This document shows positions 48,568 to 56,542 of a stretch of 64,000 nucleotides of DNA, one piece after another (positions within the stretch are counted from its first letter, which is position 1; every line of letters starts with the position of its first letter). Source of the DNA: Lachnoanaerobaculum sp. OBRC5-5 (GTDB lineage: Bacteria; Bacillota; Clostridia; Lachnospirales; Lachnospiraceae); the NCBI RefSeq assembly GCF_000296385.1, contig NZ_JH815185.1:1444684-1508683 (forward strand), read 5' to 3'. The notes beneath the pieces were generated by a model that was not told the origin of the DNA, made no database searches, and worked only from the letters and a program-made list of their open reading frames with translations. Position numbers and translations under genes: made by a program.

Positions 48568-48783
48568 TTATACTTTCTTATCCTTCTTATTTTTACCATA
48601 TTTTATTTTTATTATATGAACAAATATCCTGCATACCACATAAGCTCTCCAAAATATTATAAAGGCATCATTGGATACCAGTTCTTTTAGAGTCCACCCT
48701 CGTTTTATAAAATACATAAAAACCAACATTTGTACAATTAATATCAAAAATAAGTACAATAACTCTTTTATAATTGTCTTCAT
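48568..48783 (-). CDS. Small membrane protein
   Basis: 71 residues with a hydrophobic segment at about 8-26 and a weaker one at about 42-60, ending in a Lys-rich tail (KYGKNKKDKK). Overlaps the preceding gene by 4 bp (ATGA), so it probably works with, or is carried by, that protein. Family unknown. Confidence 0.6.
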   Translation of the reverse strand: MKTIIKELLYLFLILIVQMLVFMYFIKRGWTLKELVSNDAFIIFWRAYVVCRIFVHIIKIKYGKNKKDKKV

Positions 48784-49850
48784 AAATTGATATTCCTACC
48801 TTTCACAATCCTTATAACTCTTCTAAAAAAGTCATAGCCCCCATTTATATACTCCCCCATCTCTTCATCTTTATTTTCAAAGTATGGTGAAATCGGGAAA
48901 TATCCCCATACAGGCCCCATTCCTCCACATATATTTCGGCCTCCATCTCCACCTTTATATGAAAACACTCCATCATCATATACAATCTCTCTGCAATACG
49001 GATCATCTGCTATATAAAGTCCAAAGAAATTTTCTTTCTCCAAGGCATACTCTTCGTCATCATCCATAAACTCTATATGTCTAAGCTTCATAGAAAAATC
49101 CATATTGTTGCCCCAAGGAAATATGCTTCTACAGCCCTTACCTGCCAAATACTCCCACTCTCTTTTTGTCGGAAGAAAATAATCATTATCTGTTATATCC
49201 TGTAAAAGTTCCTTAAATGTAGTTTCTCTATAAACTTTACCATGCCAACTTTCATTTTCTTTATACAAACACATACTCTTATGAACTGTTATTTCAGATA
49301 TGCCCTTCTTTTCGGCATTTTCAATCATTGTTTGCCATTCTTTGTTTTCTTTAAGTTCCTCATCCAAAATATTTTTCCAGCAAGTTTCACTATAGTCCTT
49401 TTGGACTAACATAGGATGTATTAAAACAGTCTCCTCCTTACTGAAATTGTTATTCAGATAGTCTTCTATCGTTGATACAAATTCATTGTCGTAAAGCTTT
49501 TCTTTTATCCTAGTAATATAATCTTGGCTGTCTGTTTCATCTTCATCCTCATCTATAAATGAGTATGCGAGATAATATAAATTTTCTTCATTAAAAATCT
49601 CAGAAGGCTTTCTATCTTTAAAGTCAATTCCCAGCTTAACACTCTCACCGGGAACAAATATAAATTCTATACCATCTTTTGAGCGAAACTCTGCTGTATA
49701 TGTAGATTTATTAAAAGCTGCAAATTCTTTAAAACAAAGCATTTCCAAATCATAGGTACCAGCAAGATTATTTAATAATTCTTGTTTCTCAGATATGGAA
49801 AGAGAATCGTATATGGGATTATATAATTTTTCTGTTGGTATGCTGTTCAT
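48780..49850 (-). CDS. Sulfatase-modifying-factor-like (C-lectin fold) protein
   Basis: 356 residues from the ATG at 49850 (AAGGAG before it). N-terminal part (1-215) is acidic and unrecognised. The C-terminal part has FLPTKREWEYLAGKGCRSIFPWG, which matches the LPTExEWEYAArgG...yPWG motif of the FGE-sulfatase family, followed by a Gly-rich GGDGGRNICGG. Real FGE enzymes use a Cys pair; that is not evident, so it may only share the fold. No sulfatase gene is nearby. Its start is joined in frame to the tail of a decayed XRE gene. Confidence 0.6.
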   Translation of the reverse strand: MNSIPTEKLYNPIYDSLSISEKQELLNNLAGTYDLEMLCFKEFAAFNKSTYTAEFRSKDGIEFIFVPGESVKLGIDFKDRKPSEIFNEENLYYLAYSFIDEDEDETDSQDYITRIKEKLYDNEFVSTIEDYLNNNFSKEETVLIHPMLVQKDYSETCWKNILDEELKENKEWQTMIENAEKKGISEITVHKSMCLYKENESWHGKVYRETTFKELLQDITDNDYFLPTKREWEYLAGKGCRSIFPWGNNMDFSMKLRHIEFMDDDEEYALEKENFFGLYIADDPYCREIVYDDGVFSYKGGDGGRNICGGMGPVWGYFPISPYFENKDEEMGEYINGGYDFFRRVIRIVKGRNINL

Positions 49851-49860
49851 GGATAGGTTC

Positions 49861-50071
49861 TCCTTCAAATTTACCGTTGGATTTCTTGTACCGTTTTCCA
49901 ATTTACTTATATCAGCTTAATTTATTCCTGTTCTTTTTGTGTAAGATCTTGCGATGTTCCGGTGTCAACAATAGCCCTTATAACATCTATTTCTGGTTGT
50001 ATGTTTTCGTATTCTTTTTTGAAATTTATATCTTTAAGCTGCTTATTCAACATATCATCAAATGTTCTCAT
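49861..50071 (-). pseudogene. Decayed HigA-like XRE antitoxin
   Basis: ATG at 50071 opens MRTFDDMLNKQLKDINF then EYENIQPEIDVIRAIVDTGTSQDLTQKE, then stops. The frame then resumes as RTGIN-stop-ADISKLENGTRNPTVNL. A small deletion and a CAA-to-TAA change have broken an XRE antitoxin of the type that pairs with RelE/HigB toxins. No toxin gene remains. Confidence 0.65.
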
Positions 50072-50182
50072 TTTCCACTTATCCTTTTTATTTAATTATA
50101 TGGTATATATAACATATCATCAATATGACACTCATCTTTGATATTAAGCTTCATATACTTGTACGATATTGCCCTTAGCTTT

Positions 50183-50245
50183 TTACAATCCGTTTTCCAG
50201 TCTGCTTATATCAGCTTGACTTATCCCTGTTCTTTTTGACAATTC
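50183..50245 (-). pseudogene. Second XRE antitoxin fragment
   Basis: ELSKRTGISQADISRLENG followed by a stop: the recognition-helix part of a related XRE protein, with no start or N-terminus. The rest of 50072-50300 holds no intact gene; another short frame (about 50092-50210, containing MKLNIKDECHIDD) has no clear start. Confidence 0.5.
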
Positions 50246-50300
50246 CTTTTATATATGAAGCACCTTTAACGGTTCAGTATATCTAAAAACTTCAGGGTAA

Positions 50301-50843
50301 TTATTTTAACATTTTAAATCCCGGAAAATATCTGAATATTACTTTTGCAATTATTTTTTCCTTGTATACATATGAATGAACCCATCTTCTGGAGTCTTCG
50401 GAGGCGTTCCGGTTATCACCTAAACAAAAATAAGCTCCTTCAGGAACTTCAAAATGCATATCCGCTTCCGGAATCATAGGCTCTTTTATATAATTTTCTT
50501 CAAGAGGAGTTTCGGAATTGTTCAAATACACTTCTCCGTTCTTAATATCCACAATATCTCCCGGCTCGCCGATAATTCTTTTTACATAGTACTTCTTCTC
50601 ATTATCTGGAAACTTAAATATTATAATATCTCCACGCTTTGGCTCATTAAAAAGATAAGTGAGTCTGGATCCGATAATTCTGTCACCTGTCATTATAGTA
50701 TTCTCCATAGAAGGAGTCGGCACTCTTGAATTTGCTATAATAACAAGATTTAAGACAGTTGCTATTACAGCAGCAACAACAAGTACAGATGCCCAACTGA
50801 AAATTTCTTTTACGACACCAAATTTTAATTTTTTATTTATCAT
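50301..50843 (-). CDS. lepB: Signal peptidase I
   Basis: 180 residues from the ATG at 50843 (GGAGGAGAAT). One N-terminal TM (about 14-38), catalytic Ser45 in PTPSMENT, general-base Lys88 in YYVKRIIGEPGD, and GDNRNASEDSR near the end. Cleaves Sec signal peptides outside the membrane. The single-TM short form is typical of Firmicutes. Confidence 0.94.
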   Translation of the reverse strand: MINKKLKFGVVKEIFSWASVLVVAAVIATVLNLVIIANSRVPTPSMENTIMTGDRIIGSRLTYLFNEPKRGDIIIFKFPDNEKKYYVKRIIGEPGDIVDIKNGEVYLNNSETPLEENYIKEPMIPEADMHFEVPEGAYFCLGDNRNASEDSRRWVHSYVYKEKIIAKVIFRYFPGFKMLK

Positions 50844-50864
50844 ATTCTCCTCCAATATAAGTTT

Positions 50865-51065
50865 CTAATATTCGCTAAGTTCAATTTTGGTTTTTGTATT
50901 TAGAGCATTTCTCTTTAACTCAAACGGTATTCCGTCATAACTGACAACACTTTTTAAAAATATCGTAATAGCTGATGACATATTTAAACCTAAATCATTA
51001 AACAACTCTTCAGCTGATTGCTTCAATTCTGAATCTACTCTTATATTAATATTTGTTGTAGCCAT
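50865..51065 (-). CDS. Orphan RelB/DinJ-family antitoxin, short
   Basis: 66 residues from the ATG at 51065. TTNINIRVDSELKQSAEELFNDLG and MSSAITIFLKSVV with GIPFELK closely parallel the antitoxin at 39094. It ends early with ALNTKTKIELSEY, lacking most of the toxin-binding arm. No toxin gene follows; lepB lies 22 bp downstream. Likely a degraded locus whose DNA-binding domain survives. Confidence 0.75.
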   Translation of the reverse strand: MATTNINIRVDSELKQSAEELFNDLGLNMSSAITIFLKSVVSYDGIPFELKRNALNTKTKIELSEY

Positions 51066-51152
51066 ATTCATTACCTCTTTATATATGGTATAGTATCATG
51101 AATTTTTATATATGTCACACATTGTAAATCATATATCCTTCAATGTGATGCA

Positions 51153-51251
51153 TTATACTGCAATATAGCAAAACCATTTTAACATAAAATATTTTTGTGC
51201 TCTTAAAAAAGTTACAAAATCATCTTCATTTGCTCCATACGGCAATTTCAT
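51153..51251 (-). CDS. Possible 32-residue peptide or gene fragment
   Basis: Minus-strand ATG at 51251 after GGATGACC; the product begins MKLPYGANEDDFVTFL and ends by residue 32. It may be the remnant of a larger gene. Weak evidence. Confidence 0.25.
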   Translation of the reverse strand: MKLPYGANEDDFVTFLRAQKYFMLKWFCYIAV

Positions 51252-51281
51252 CCGGTCATCCTTTCCACAAAAGCTCCTTGC

Positions 51282-51788
51282 TTATCTTCCTAAAAAACCA
51301 ATAAACAAAGCCTGAATTGCCGATACAACCGGAATAAATAAGAAAGGAATCACTAGAAAATGTTCAACAACTGCCAAATGTTTCATCCAGTTATTAAATT
51401 CATAATCCTTGTGCCCTTCTGTTCCTGGGATGACAATTTTGTTTTTATACTTTCCCTGAAACAACAGAAAGTCTAACAAGAAAAAATCACCTAAGTTTAA
51501 TATGCTCCACTGAATATATCCCGTCCAAAACACATTCCAAAAACCGGTAATCCCTTTGTGTAAAACGCTTGCTGTCGAATAGGCAAAACAAATTCCAACA
51601 ATGAAAACGGTTAATATCCTGTTTATCTTCTTCTCCTGTTTTGTCATTTGTTCGGGTGCGGCCTTTTGTATGGCCTTTGGATAAGAATTAAAAAAGAATC
51701 TTGGATTAATGAGTACCAAGGTAGCTACCGCCCCGTTAAAAATAGCCGCTATAGCAACACCGTCAAGAAACGCTTGTATTACATCCAT
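51282..51788 (-). CDS. Integral membrane protein of unknown function
   Basis: 168 residues with about four hydrophobic segments (about 8-30, 58-77, 90-110, 138-165) and a charged loop after the first (EQMTKQEKKINR). No family recognised. It lies directly after the broken end of a conjugative-element remnant, so it may belong either to host DNA or to old mobile DNA. ATG after AAGGAGGAAT. Confidence 0.65.
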   Translation of the reverse strand: MDVIQAFLDGVAIAAIFNGAVATLVLINPRFFFNSYPKAIQKAAPEQMTKQEKKINRILTVFIVGICFAYSTASVLHKGITGFWNVFWTGYIQWSILNLGDFFLLDFLLFQGKYKNKIVIPGTEGHKDYEFNNWMKHLAVVEHFLVIPFLFIPVVSAIQALFIGFLGR

Positions 51789-51809
51789 AAAATTCCTCCT
51801 TGTAAAGTT

Positions 51810-52136
51810 CTAATTTAACCATATCTTGCTAAACTGATTAAAAATCAAGTCTCTGTCCTCATCTAAGGCAAGCTGGTAGTTAATATCCTGAAAGGAAACA
51901 GTCTTACTAAAATGCCTTTCATCAAGCTGGCAAATGCCATTTTTTAGAAGTCTGATATAGGGCAATGTATCTTCTACGGTGTAACGCTTTAGCTCTTTTC
52001 CAAGAACCGACGTTAAAACTCCTTTGCTTGCTTTAGAAACTGTCAGCTTACTATGGTCTTTCTCCTGTAGCCTTCTTTTTAATGCCCTTTTGTTTTTCTT
52101 TAAAATGATTGTTTGCAATCTTCTTTTGTTCTGCAA
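51810..52136 (-). pseudogene. Truncated VirB4-type conjugation ATPase
   Basis: Only the extreme N-terminus of a ~780-800-residue VirB4/TraE-like ATPase is present: VTSILGKE-like TSVLGKELKRY, YIRLLKNGICQLDERHFSKTVSFQDINYQLA, then an abrupt stop (FSKIWLN). No Walker motifs remain. The frame overlaps the end of the PrgI gene. The break near 51820 marks the left edge of the element remnant. Confidence 0.8.
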
Positions 52137-52437
52137 GGTAAACCTCCTTTCTCACTCTTTTCCCCGGTTGATAAAACTTATGAAGATATATGAGCTTAAA
52201 ATACTGTTCGAAAACCAAGCCATCTTTTTCAAAAAGCGTAATAAAAAATACTGGAAGGGTAGCGGTAATCAAAAACAGGACGGCAATATCATTTGGCACC
52301 AGTTTCCGTACAAAGATATAAGCTGAAAAGCCCAACAATCCTGCAATGGAAAAGCCGATAAGCTGTCTTTTCGTAAGATTAAAGGCAACTTTTGTTTTCA
52401 CTCTCTTTAAATCCTTTGGAATCGGTACATACGCCAT
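52051..52437 (-). CDS. PrgI-family conjugation membrane protein
   Basis: 128 residues. Two close hydrophobic segments (about 27-43 and 50-70) after VPIPKDLKRVKTKVAFNLTKRQL, the PrgI-family pattern (VirB3-like role in Gram-positive type IV secretion). Ends in a Lys-rich tail overlapping the virB4 start. Confidence 0.85.
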   Translation of the reverse strand: MAYVPIPKDLKRVKTKVAFNLTKRQLIGFSIAGLLGFSAYIFVRKLVPNDIAVLFLITATLPVFFITLFEKDGLVFEQYFKLIYLHKFYQPGKRVRKEVYLAEQKKIANNHFKEKQKGIKKKATGERP

Positions 52438-52440
52438 GGC

Positions 52441-52704
52441 TTAGATCCTCTCTTCTCTTTCCTTGGATAATTCTTCCATATGCTCATATACTGTTCCAAT
52501 TTCTTCCTGAATTCTTGCAATATCTCCTTCCGTCCTTCTATTCTGTCTTTCCTGCGTTAGCTGGAGATTATTTTGAGAAGCAATTAGACTCTCATTCACC
52601 TCCTCTAAATCTTCCAGTCTTTGATTTAGGCTAAGCCATTTGATAACTGCCAAACTTGCCAAAACCATTGTTCCTACTAAAATTCCAGTTTTTCTTTTGT
52701 TCAT
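52441..52704 (-). CDS. Membrane-anchored coiled-coil protein of the conjugation cluster
   Basis: 87 residues: a short N-terminal TM (about 7-23) and a long Glu/Arg/Gln-rich coiled coil (about 27-87). Small proteins of this shape occur between virB6 and prgI in related elements; role unknown. Confidence 0.65.
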   Translation of the reverse strand: MNKRKTGILVGTMVLASLAVIKWLSLNQRLEDLEEVNESLIASQNNLQLTQERQNRRTEGDIARIQEEIGTVYEHMEELSKEREERI

Positions 52705-52722
52705 CTTCTTCCCTCTCTTTCC

Positions 52723-53586
52723 CTAATGTGCATTTAGTACACTCTTTGCTAGTGATCCACTCTTTAGCATCATGAGTCCAAGTAAAACTGCATAGCAAAG
52801 AATCATCATCGTGCTTTTGTGCATATCCGTGATTTCTATTGTTTTTACCAGTACTGCGTATATTCCAAGGCAAACCATGATAAAAAGTCCTTGTAGTCCT
52901 AAGGCAAACAAGCCTTTAATGTAGTTCGTTCCAATCTGTCCCCATTCCTTATTTCCCATAGTGGCAAAGGGAATTGCCGAGACAGAAGCATAAACATAGA
53001 TTTCAAACATTCTTCCGTAAACAATCACCATGACTAATATAGAGATTGCTTGCATGGCAACTTTGATTAAGGAGATTTCAAAAAGAATTGTTATAAGCTC
53101 TCCTAAGGTTTTTCCTTTTATGGAATCCACCATAGCGATAATTTCATCTCCTGATACAACAGCAGTTGTATTGATGACTCCTGCCGCCTTATTGACCATG
53201 TTTTGAGCCACATCAAAGACTGCCATGGAAAACTCAAAGGAATGAGACACTAACCAAACAGCAATCCACATCTTGATAATGTATTTGAAAAACTCAAAAG
53301 TATCGGTATCCTGCATATTATTTTTCTGCATAATCATGTTGATAAGTTCAATACATAGGATTGCTGTTATGATTAGCCCGGCTATCGGAATAATGACGGT
53401 ATCGTTAATGCTTTTGATGAATTGAAACACATCACTATTCCAGCCCATTGGCGTTTGTCCTACATCTGTTGCCACTGACCCAACTTTATCGTTTAGATCA
53501 AGGAACATAGACTCTAAGTTTGCTTGGATACTGCCCAGTAGAAGCTCTCTGAAAAACTCTTCTATCTTGTCTAATATCTCAAACAT
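52723..53586 (-). CDS. VirB6/TrbL-like conjugation channel protein
   Basis: 287 residues, five to six hydrophobic segments. Features typical of the VirB6-like proteins next to maff2: an N-terminal amphipathic FFRELLLGSI, a Trp-containing TM IAVWLVSHSFEFSM, and YASVSAIPFATMGNKEWGQ. Likely forms part of the mating channel, but its partner VirB4 is truncated here. Confidence 0.85.
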   Translation of the reverse strand: MFEILDKIEEFFRELLLGSIQANLESMFLDLNDKVGSVATDVGQTPMGWNSDVFQFIKSINDTVIIPIAGLIITAILCIELINMIMQKNNMQDTDTFEFFKYIIKMWIAVWLVSHSFEFSMAVFDVAQNMVNKAAGVINTTAVVSGDEIIAMVDSIKGKTLGELITILFEISLIKVAMQAISILVMVIVYGRMFEIYVYASVSAIPFATMGNKEWGQIGTNYIKGLFALGLQGLFIMVCLGIYAVLVKTIEITDMHKSTMMILCYAVLLGLMMLKSGSLAKSVLNAH

Positions 53587-53597
53587 ACTCTCTCCTT

Positions 53598-53693
53598 TTA
53601 CTTAATCACATTGGCAAGAAGCGGAATTAGTTTTAATCCGATAAGGGCAATGCCTCCCCCTGCCATAAGCTGCTTAATGCCTTGGGATTTTAC
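53598..53693 (-). pseudogene. maff2: 3' part of maff2, interrupted by the mobilizable element
   Basis: The frame ending at TAA 53598-53600 reads KSQGIKQLMAGGGIALIG and ends PLLANVIK, the C-terminal half of Maff-2 family membrane proteins. To the right the sequence stops resembling maff2 at about 53690-53700 and becomes the recombinase gene's terminator region, so the insertion point lies there. The 5' half of the gene is expected beyond 64000. Confidence 0.8.
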
Positions 53694-53739
53694 TGATGTG
53701 CGATAAAGAAGTAATAGAAGTGTAAAAAATTTTGCCGTT

Positions 53740-53772
53740 CCTATCCGGCACTTGCGCATTGTGTCGGATAGG
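53740..53772 (-). terminator. Terminator of the serine recombinase gene
   Basis: 12-bp stem CCTATCCGACAC/GTGCCGGATAGG (one G-T pair) with a 9-nt loop, followed on the minus strand by AATTTTTTAC. Lies between the recombinase stop and the junction with maff2. Confidence 0.8.
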
Positions 53773-53780
53773 TCGGGCGG

Positions 53781-55391
53781 TTATTCGGGCAAGTCCACCT
53801 TGCCAACAAAAGAATAATAAATCTCAATGTCCTGTCTGCGGGTCTTGTTCTCGTCATAGCTGCACTCATGCACAACGATTTTCTCTACAAACTCCCGCAG
53901 CAGAGTAGGGGTAAGTTCTTCAAAGCTGGTATGCCGCCGGACAACATTCATAAACTTTTCTGCGTTCACGGTGGCTTCCTGTGCTTTGGAAAGCTCCGCT
54001 TGAATAGCAGCGGCTCTTTCTTTCAGCTCCCGTTGCTCTGCTTCATAGTCTGCCGACAGCTCTGTGAAACGCTCGTCTGATATGCGCCCGGTCACGCTGT
54101 CCTCATACAGCCGCTTGAAGATAGCGGATAACTCGGCTATGCGTTTCTCGGAGGCTTCCAGTTCCTTTTTCTTGGCGGCGTTCCTGCGTTTGCCCCCGTC
54201 CTCGTTCTGCTCAATCAAGAGTTTCATAAACCGGGCTTCATGCTTTGCCGCATAGCTGGTCACTTTCCGCAGATTGGAGAGTACACCAGCGGTCAAGAGG
54301 TCGGTGCGGATAAAGTGCGCCGTACAGTCATGGGTGCGTTTCTTGTAGTTGCCGCAGATATAACAGTCCTGCTTGCGCTTGTCCGTCTGGTATCGCTGCT
54401 GATACATCACGCTGCCGCAGTCCGCACAGAACAGTATGCCGGAGAACAAACCCACTTCATCATAGCGGTTTGGGCGTTTGCGCTGTTTGCGAAGCTCCTG
54501 CACCCGTTCCCATGTTTGGGTGTCTATGATAGGCTCGTGGTGGTTCTCGAAAATCACTTGCTTTTCCGGGGGATTTTCTACACTGTGCTTGACTTTGTAA
54601 GAAAGTTTTTCTGTCTTGAAATTTACCAGACAGCCTGTGTATTCCCGGTTTTCAAGGATATGCACTACGGTATTGGTCGCCCACTTGCACTCATAGCCGG
54701 GGTGGTAGCGGCGGGTGCTGCCCGTCCTGCGGTATTCAAGCGTTCCCGGCGTGGGGATTTGCTGCTCTGTGAGCATACGGGCTATCTTGGTCGGACCATT
54801 CCCGGCAAGACAGAGGTTGTATATCTGCTTGACTACGGGTGCAGCTTCCTCGTCAATAATGAAATTTTCATCCTCGTCCATGAGGTAGCCATACACAGGC
54901 TTGCTTGTGATGGGCTTGCCATTCATGCCTTTTGAGCGTTTTACTGCTTTGATTTTCTTGCTCGTATCTCTCACCAGCCATTCGTTAAAGATATTCCGCA
55001 GCGGGGCAAAGTCATTGTCGCCCTGTGCGCTGTCCACTCCGTCATTGATAGCGATGAAGCGGACACCTTTCTGTGGGAAAATCATTTCCGTGTACATTCC
55101 CACTTGCAGGTAGTTTCGCCCTAACCTCGACATATCCTTTACGATAACTGTCCCGACTTTTCCGGCTTCAATGTCCGCAAGCATGGCTTGAAAACCGGGT
55201 CTTTGAAAGTTCGCACCAGAATAACCGTCGTCCGTGTACCAGCGCAGATTGGAAAAGCCGTTCTGCTTTGCATAGGTTTCAAGGATACGCTTCTGATTGG
55301 AAATGGAATTGCTTTCGCCTTGCAGCTCGTCCTCATGGGATAGTCTTGGGTAAAGGGCGGTAATTGGTTGTTGGTTGGTCTGTCTTAACAT
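53781..55391 (-). CDS. Large serine recombinase (TnpX/TndX-like integrase)
   Basis: 536 residues. Resolvase-like catalytic domain with ALYPRLSHEDE (nucleophile Ser18), DDGYSGANFQRPGFQ and VKDMSRLGRNY; a recombinase domain (about 155-270); a zinc-ribbon (CADCGSVM and CYICGNY); and a coiled-coil region (about 370-470). Catalyses excision and integration of the element, here apparently at maff2. ATG after ACGGAGG. Length and layout match TnpX/TndX-type enzymes. Confidence 0.93.
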   Translation of the reverse strand: MLRQTNQQPITALYPRLSHEDELQGESNSISNQKRILETYAKQNGFSNLRWYTDDGYSGANFQRPGFQAMLADIEAGKVGTVIVKDMSRLGRNYLQVGMYTEMIFPQKGVRFIAINDGVDSAQGDNDFAPLRNIFNEWLVRDTSKKIKAVKRSKGMNGKPITSKPVYGYLMDEDENFIIDEEAAPVVKQIYNLCLAGNGPTKIARMLTEQQIPTPGTLEYRRTGSTRRYHPGYECKWATNTVVHILENREYTGCLVNFKTEKLSYKVKHSVENPPEKQVIFENHHEPIIDTQTWERVQELRKQRKRPNRYDEVGLFSGILFCADCGSVMYQQRYQTDKRKQDCYICGNYKKRTHDCTAHFIRTDLLTAGVLSNLRKVTSYAAKHEARFMKLLIEQNEDGGKRRNAAKKKELEASEKRIAELSAIFKRLYEDSVTGRISDERFTELSADYEAEQRELKERAAAIQAELSKAQEATVNAEKFMNVVRRHTSFEELTPTLLREFVEKIVVHECSYDENKTRRQDIEIYYSFVGKVDLPE

Positions 55392-55502
55392 AAAATCCTC
55401 CGTTTCCGACAGCCAGCCCCACTATTCCGTACCTTGATTGTACCACATGGGGCGGCTGTCTGTATAGCGGCAAAAGCGTCAAATCTGCTTCTTTATGGTC
55501 GG

Positions 55503-55691
55503 TCAAATCGCCGTTTTTTGTGTAGCAGCTTCCGCTTCCAGCACTTTCATCATCTTGTCGGCTGCGGTGTCGGTTGCGCCCTGCTTGAAGAAGCCGGAAA
55601 CGGTAAGGACGGAGTTGCCCATGCGGATTTCCGTCACACAGTCCGGGCGGCGGTCTGTTTTGGTGGTGCTTGTCTGTTTCGTTTCTGTCAT
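55503..55691 (-). CDS. TnpW-family transposon protein
   Basis: 62 residues from the ATG at 55691 (AAAGGAG). Contains CVTEIRMGNSVLTVSGFF and an amphipathic C-terminal DKMMKVLEAEA, typical of TnpW proteins encoded beside TnpX-type recombinases. Role unknown. Starts by ATGA overlap with the helicase-loader gene. Confidence 0.75.
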   Translation of the reverse strand: MTETKQTSTTKTDRRPDCVTEIRMGNSVLTVSGFFKQGATDTAADKMMKVLEAEAATQKTAI

Positions 55692-56542
55692 AGGCTCTCC
55701 TTTCGCTGCTTCATCAGTTGCTTTAAGCGTTCCAGCTTTTCCTGTGCGGTTTCCTTTCGGAAGTTGCTGCCCGTGAAGCGGACGGGGGCGCACATGGAAG
55801 TCAGCCTGTCATAGATACGGGCGTGGGGCGTGTCCTGCGGGTGCTGCAATTCCTCCAGCGTGAGGTTGGTCGTGGCGATCAGCGGCTTGCCGCTTCGGTA
55901 ACGGCTGTCAATCACGCTGTAAACCTGTTCCAGCCCGTATTCTGTTCCTCGCTCCATACCGAAATCATCAAGTATCAGCAGAGGGTAGCTGCAAAGGCGG
56001 GAAATATATTCGTTCCTGCCCTCAAAGCTGGCGGCAAGGTCACCCAGTATCGTTGCAAAGTTTGTCATGCAGACGGCAACCTCTTTTTCCATAAGGGCGT
56101 TGGCGATACAGGCGGCAAGGTAGCTTTTTCCCGTCCCCACGCCGCCCCAAAACAGGTAGCCGATATTTTCAGCCTGCATGGTTTCCCAGCTCTCCACATA
56201 AAAGCGGGCGGTTTCGGTCTGCGGGTTTCTGCCGTTGTCATGCTCAAATGTCCAGTTCCGCATAGCAGGGTCGGTAAAGCCCCGGCGTTTCAAGTCCTCC
56301 ACTTTTTCAAGGTGCTTCTGTCGGCTTTCGGCGGCTTGCTGCTTTTCACGGGCTGCCCGCTGGCAGTCGCACTCTGCCGGGTGGCGGTCACGCCCGAAAC
56401 AAGTCTTTCCCTCTGCAAAATAGGCTTCTTTGGGCGTATGGCACTTACCGCAGTATAAAAGCCCGTCCTCGCCTGTGTAGTCCTCCGCTTCGGCGGTAGT
56501 GGCTGTAATGTCCGTAATCATAGCTTCAATTCCGTTTTTCAT
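55688..56542 (-). CDS. DnaC-like helicase loader of the element
   Basis: 284 residues. N-terminal Cys cluster (LYCGKCHTP, CFGRDRHPAECDC), Walker A WGGVGTGKSY and Walker B LLILDDFGMERG, ending with a YDRLTSM sensor-type segment. Loads the host helicase for element replication. It differs strongly in base composition from the chromosomal dnaI-like gene at 2927. Coupled to the initiator gene upstream by ATGA overlap. Confidence 0.88.
   Translation of the reverse strand: MKNGIEAMITDITATTAEAEDYTGEDGLLYCGKCHTPKEAYFAEGKTCFGRDRHPAECDCQRAAREKQQAAESRQKHLEKVEDLKRRGFTDPAMRNWTFEHDNGRNPQTETARFYVESWETMQAENIGYLFWGGVGTGKSYLAACIANALMEKEVAVCMTNFATILGDLAASFEGRNEYISRLCSYPLLILDDFGMERGTEYGLEQVYSVIDSRYRSGKPLIATTNLTLEELQHPQDTPHARIYDRLTSMCAPVRFTGSNFRKETAQEKLERLKQLMKQRKESL

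Larger units (their letters stand above)
51810..53693 (-). mobile_element. Remnant of a Tn1549-like conjugative element
   Basis: Reading leftward: end of maff2, virB6-like, coiled-coil gene, prgI, start of virB4. This is the conjugation-gene order of Tn1549-family elements. The left end is deleted inside virB4 and the right end is interrupted inside maff2 by a second element. Confidence 0.75.

Noticed and set aside
48780-49850. Diversity-generating retroelement variable protein (C-lectin fold)
   Set aside because: No reverse transcriptase, template repeat or adenine-biased variable region was seen in the window; only the fold similarity remains.
54240-54935. Long plus-strand frame (231 residues) inside the recombinase gene
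   Set aside because: Antisense shadow caused by GC-rich codon bias; the minus-strand recombinase has full domain support. Similar plus-strand frames at 55823, 58945 and elsewhere were rejected for the same reason.
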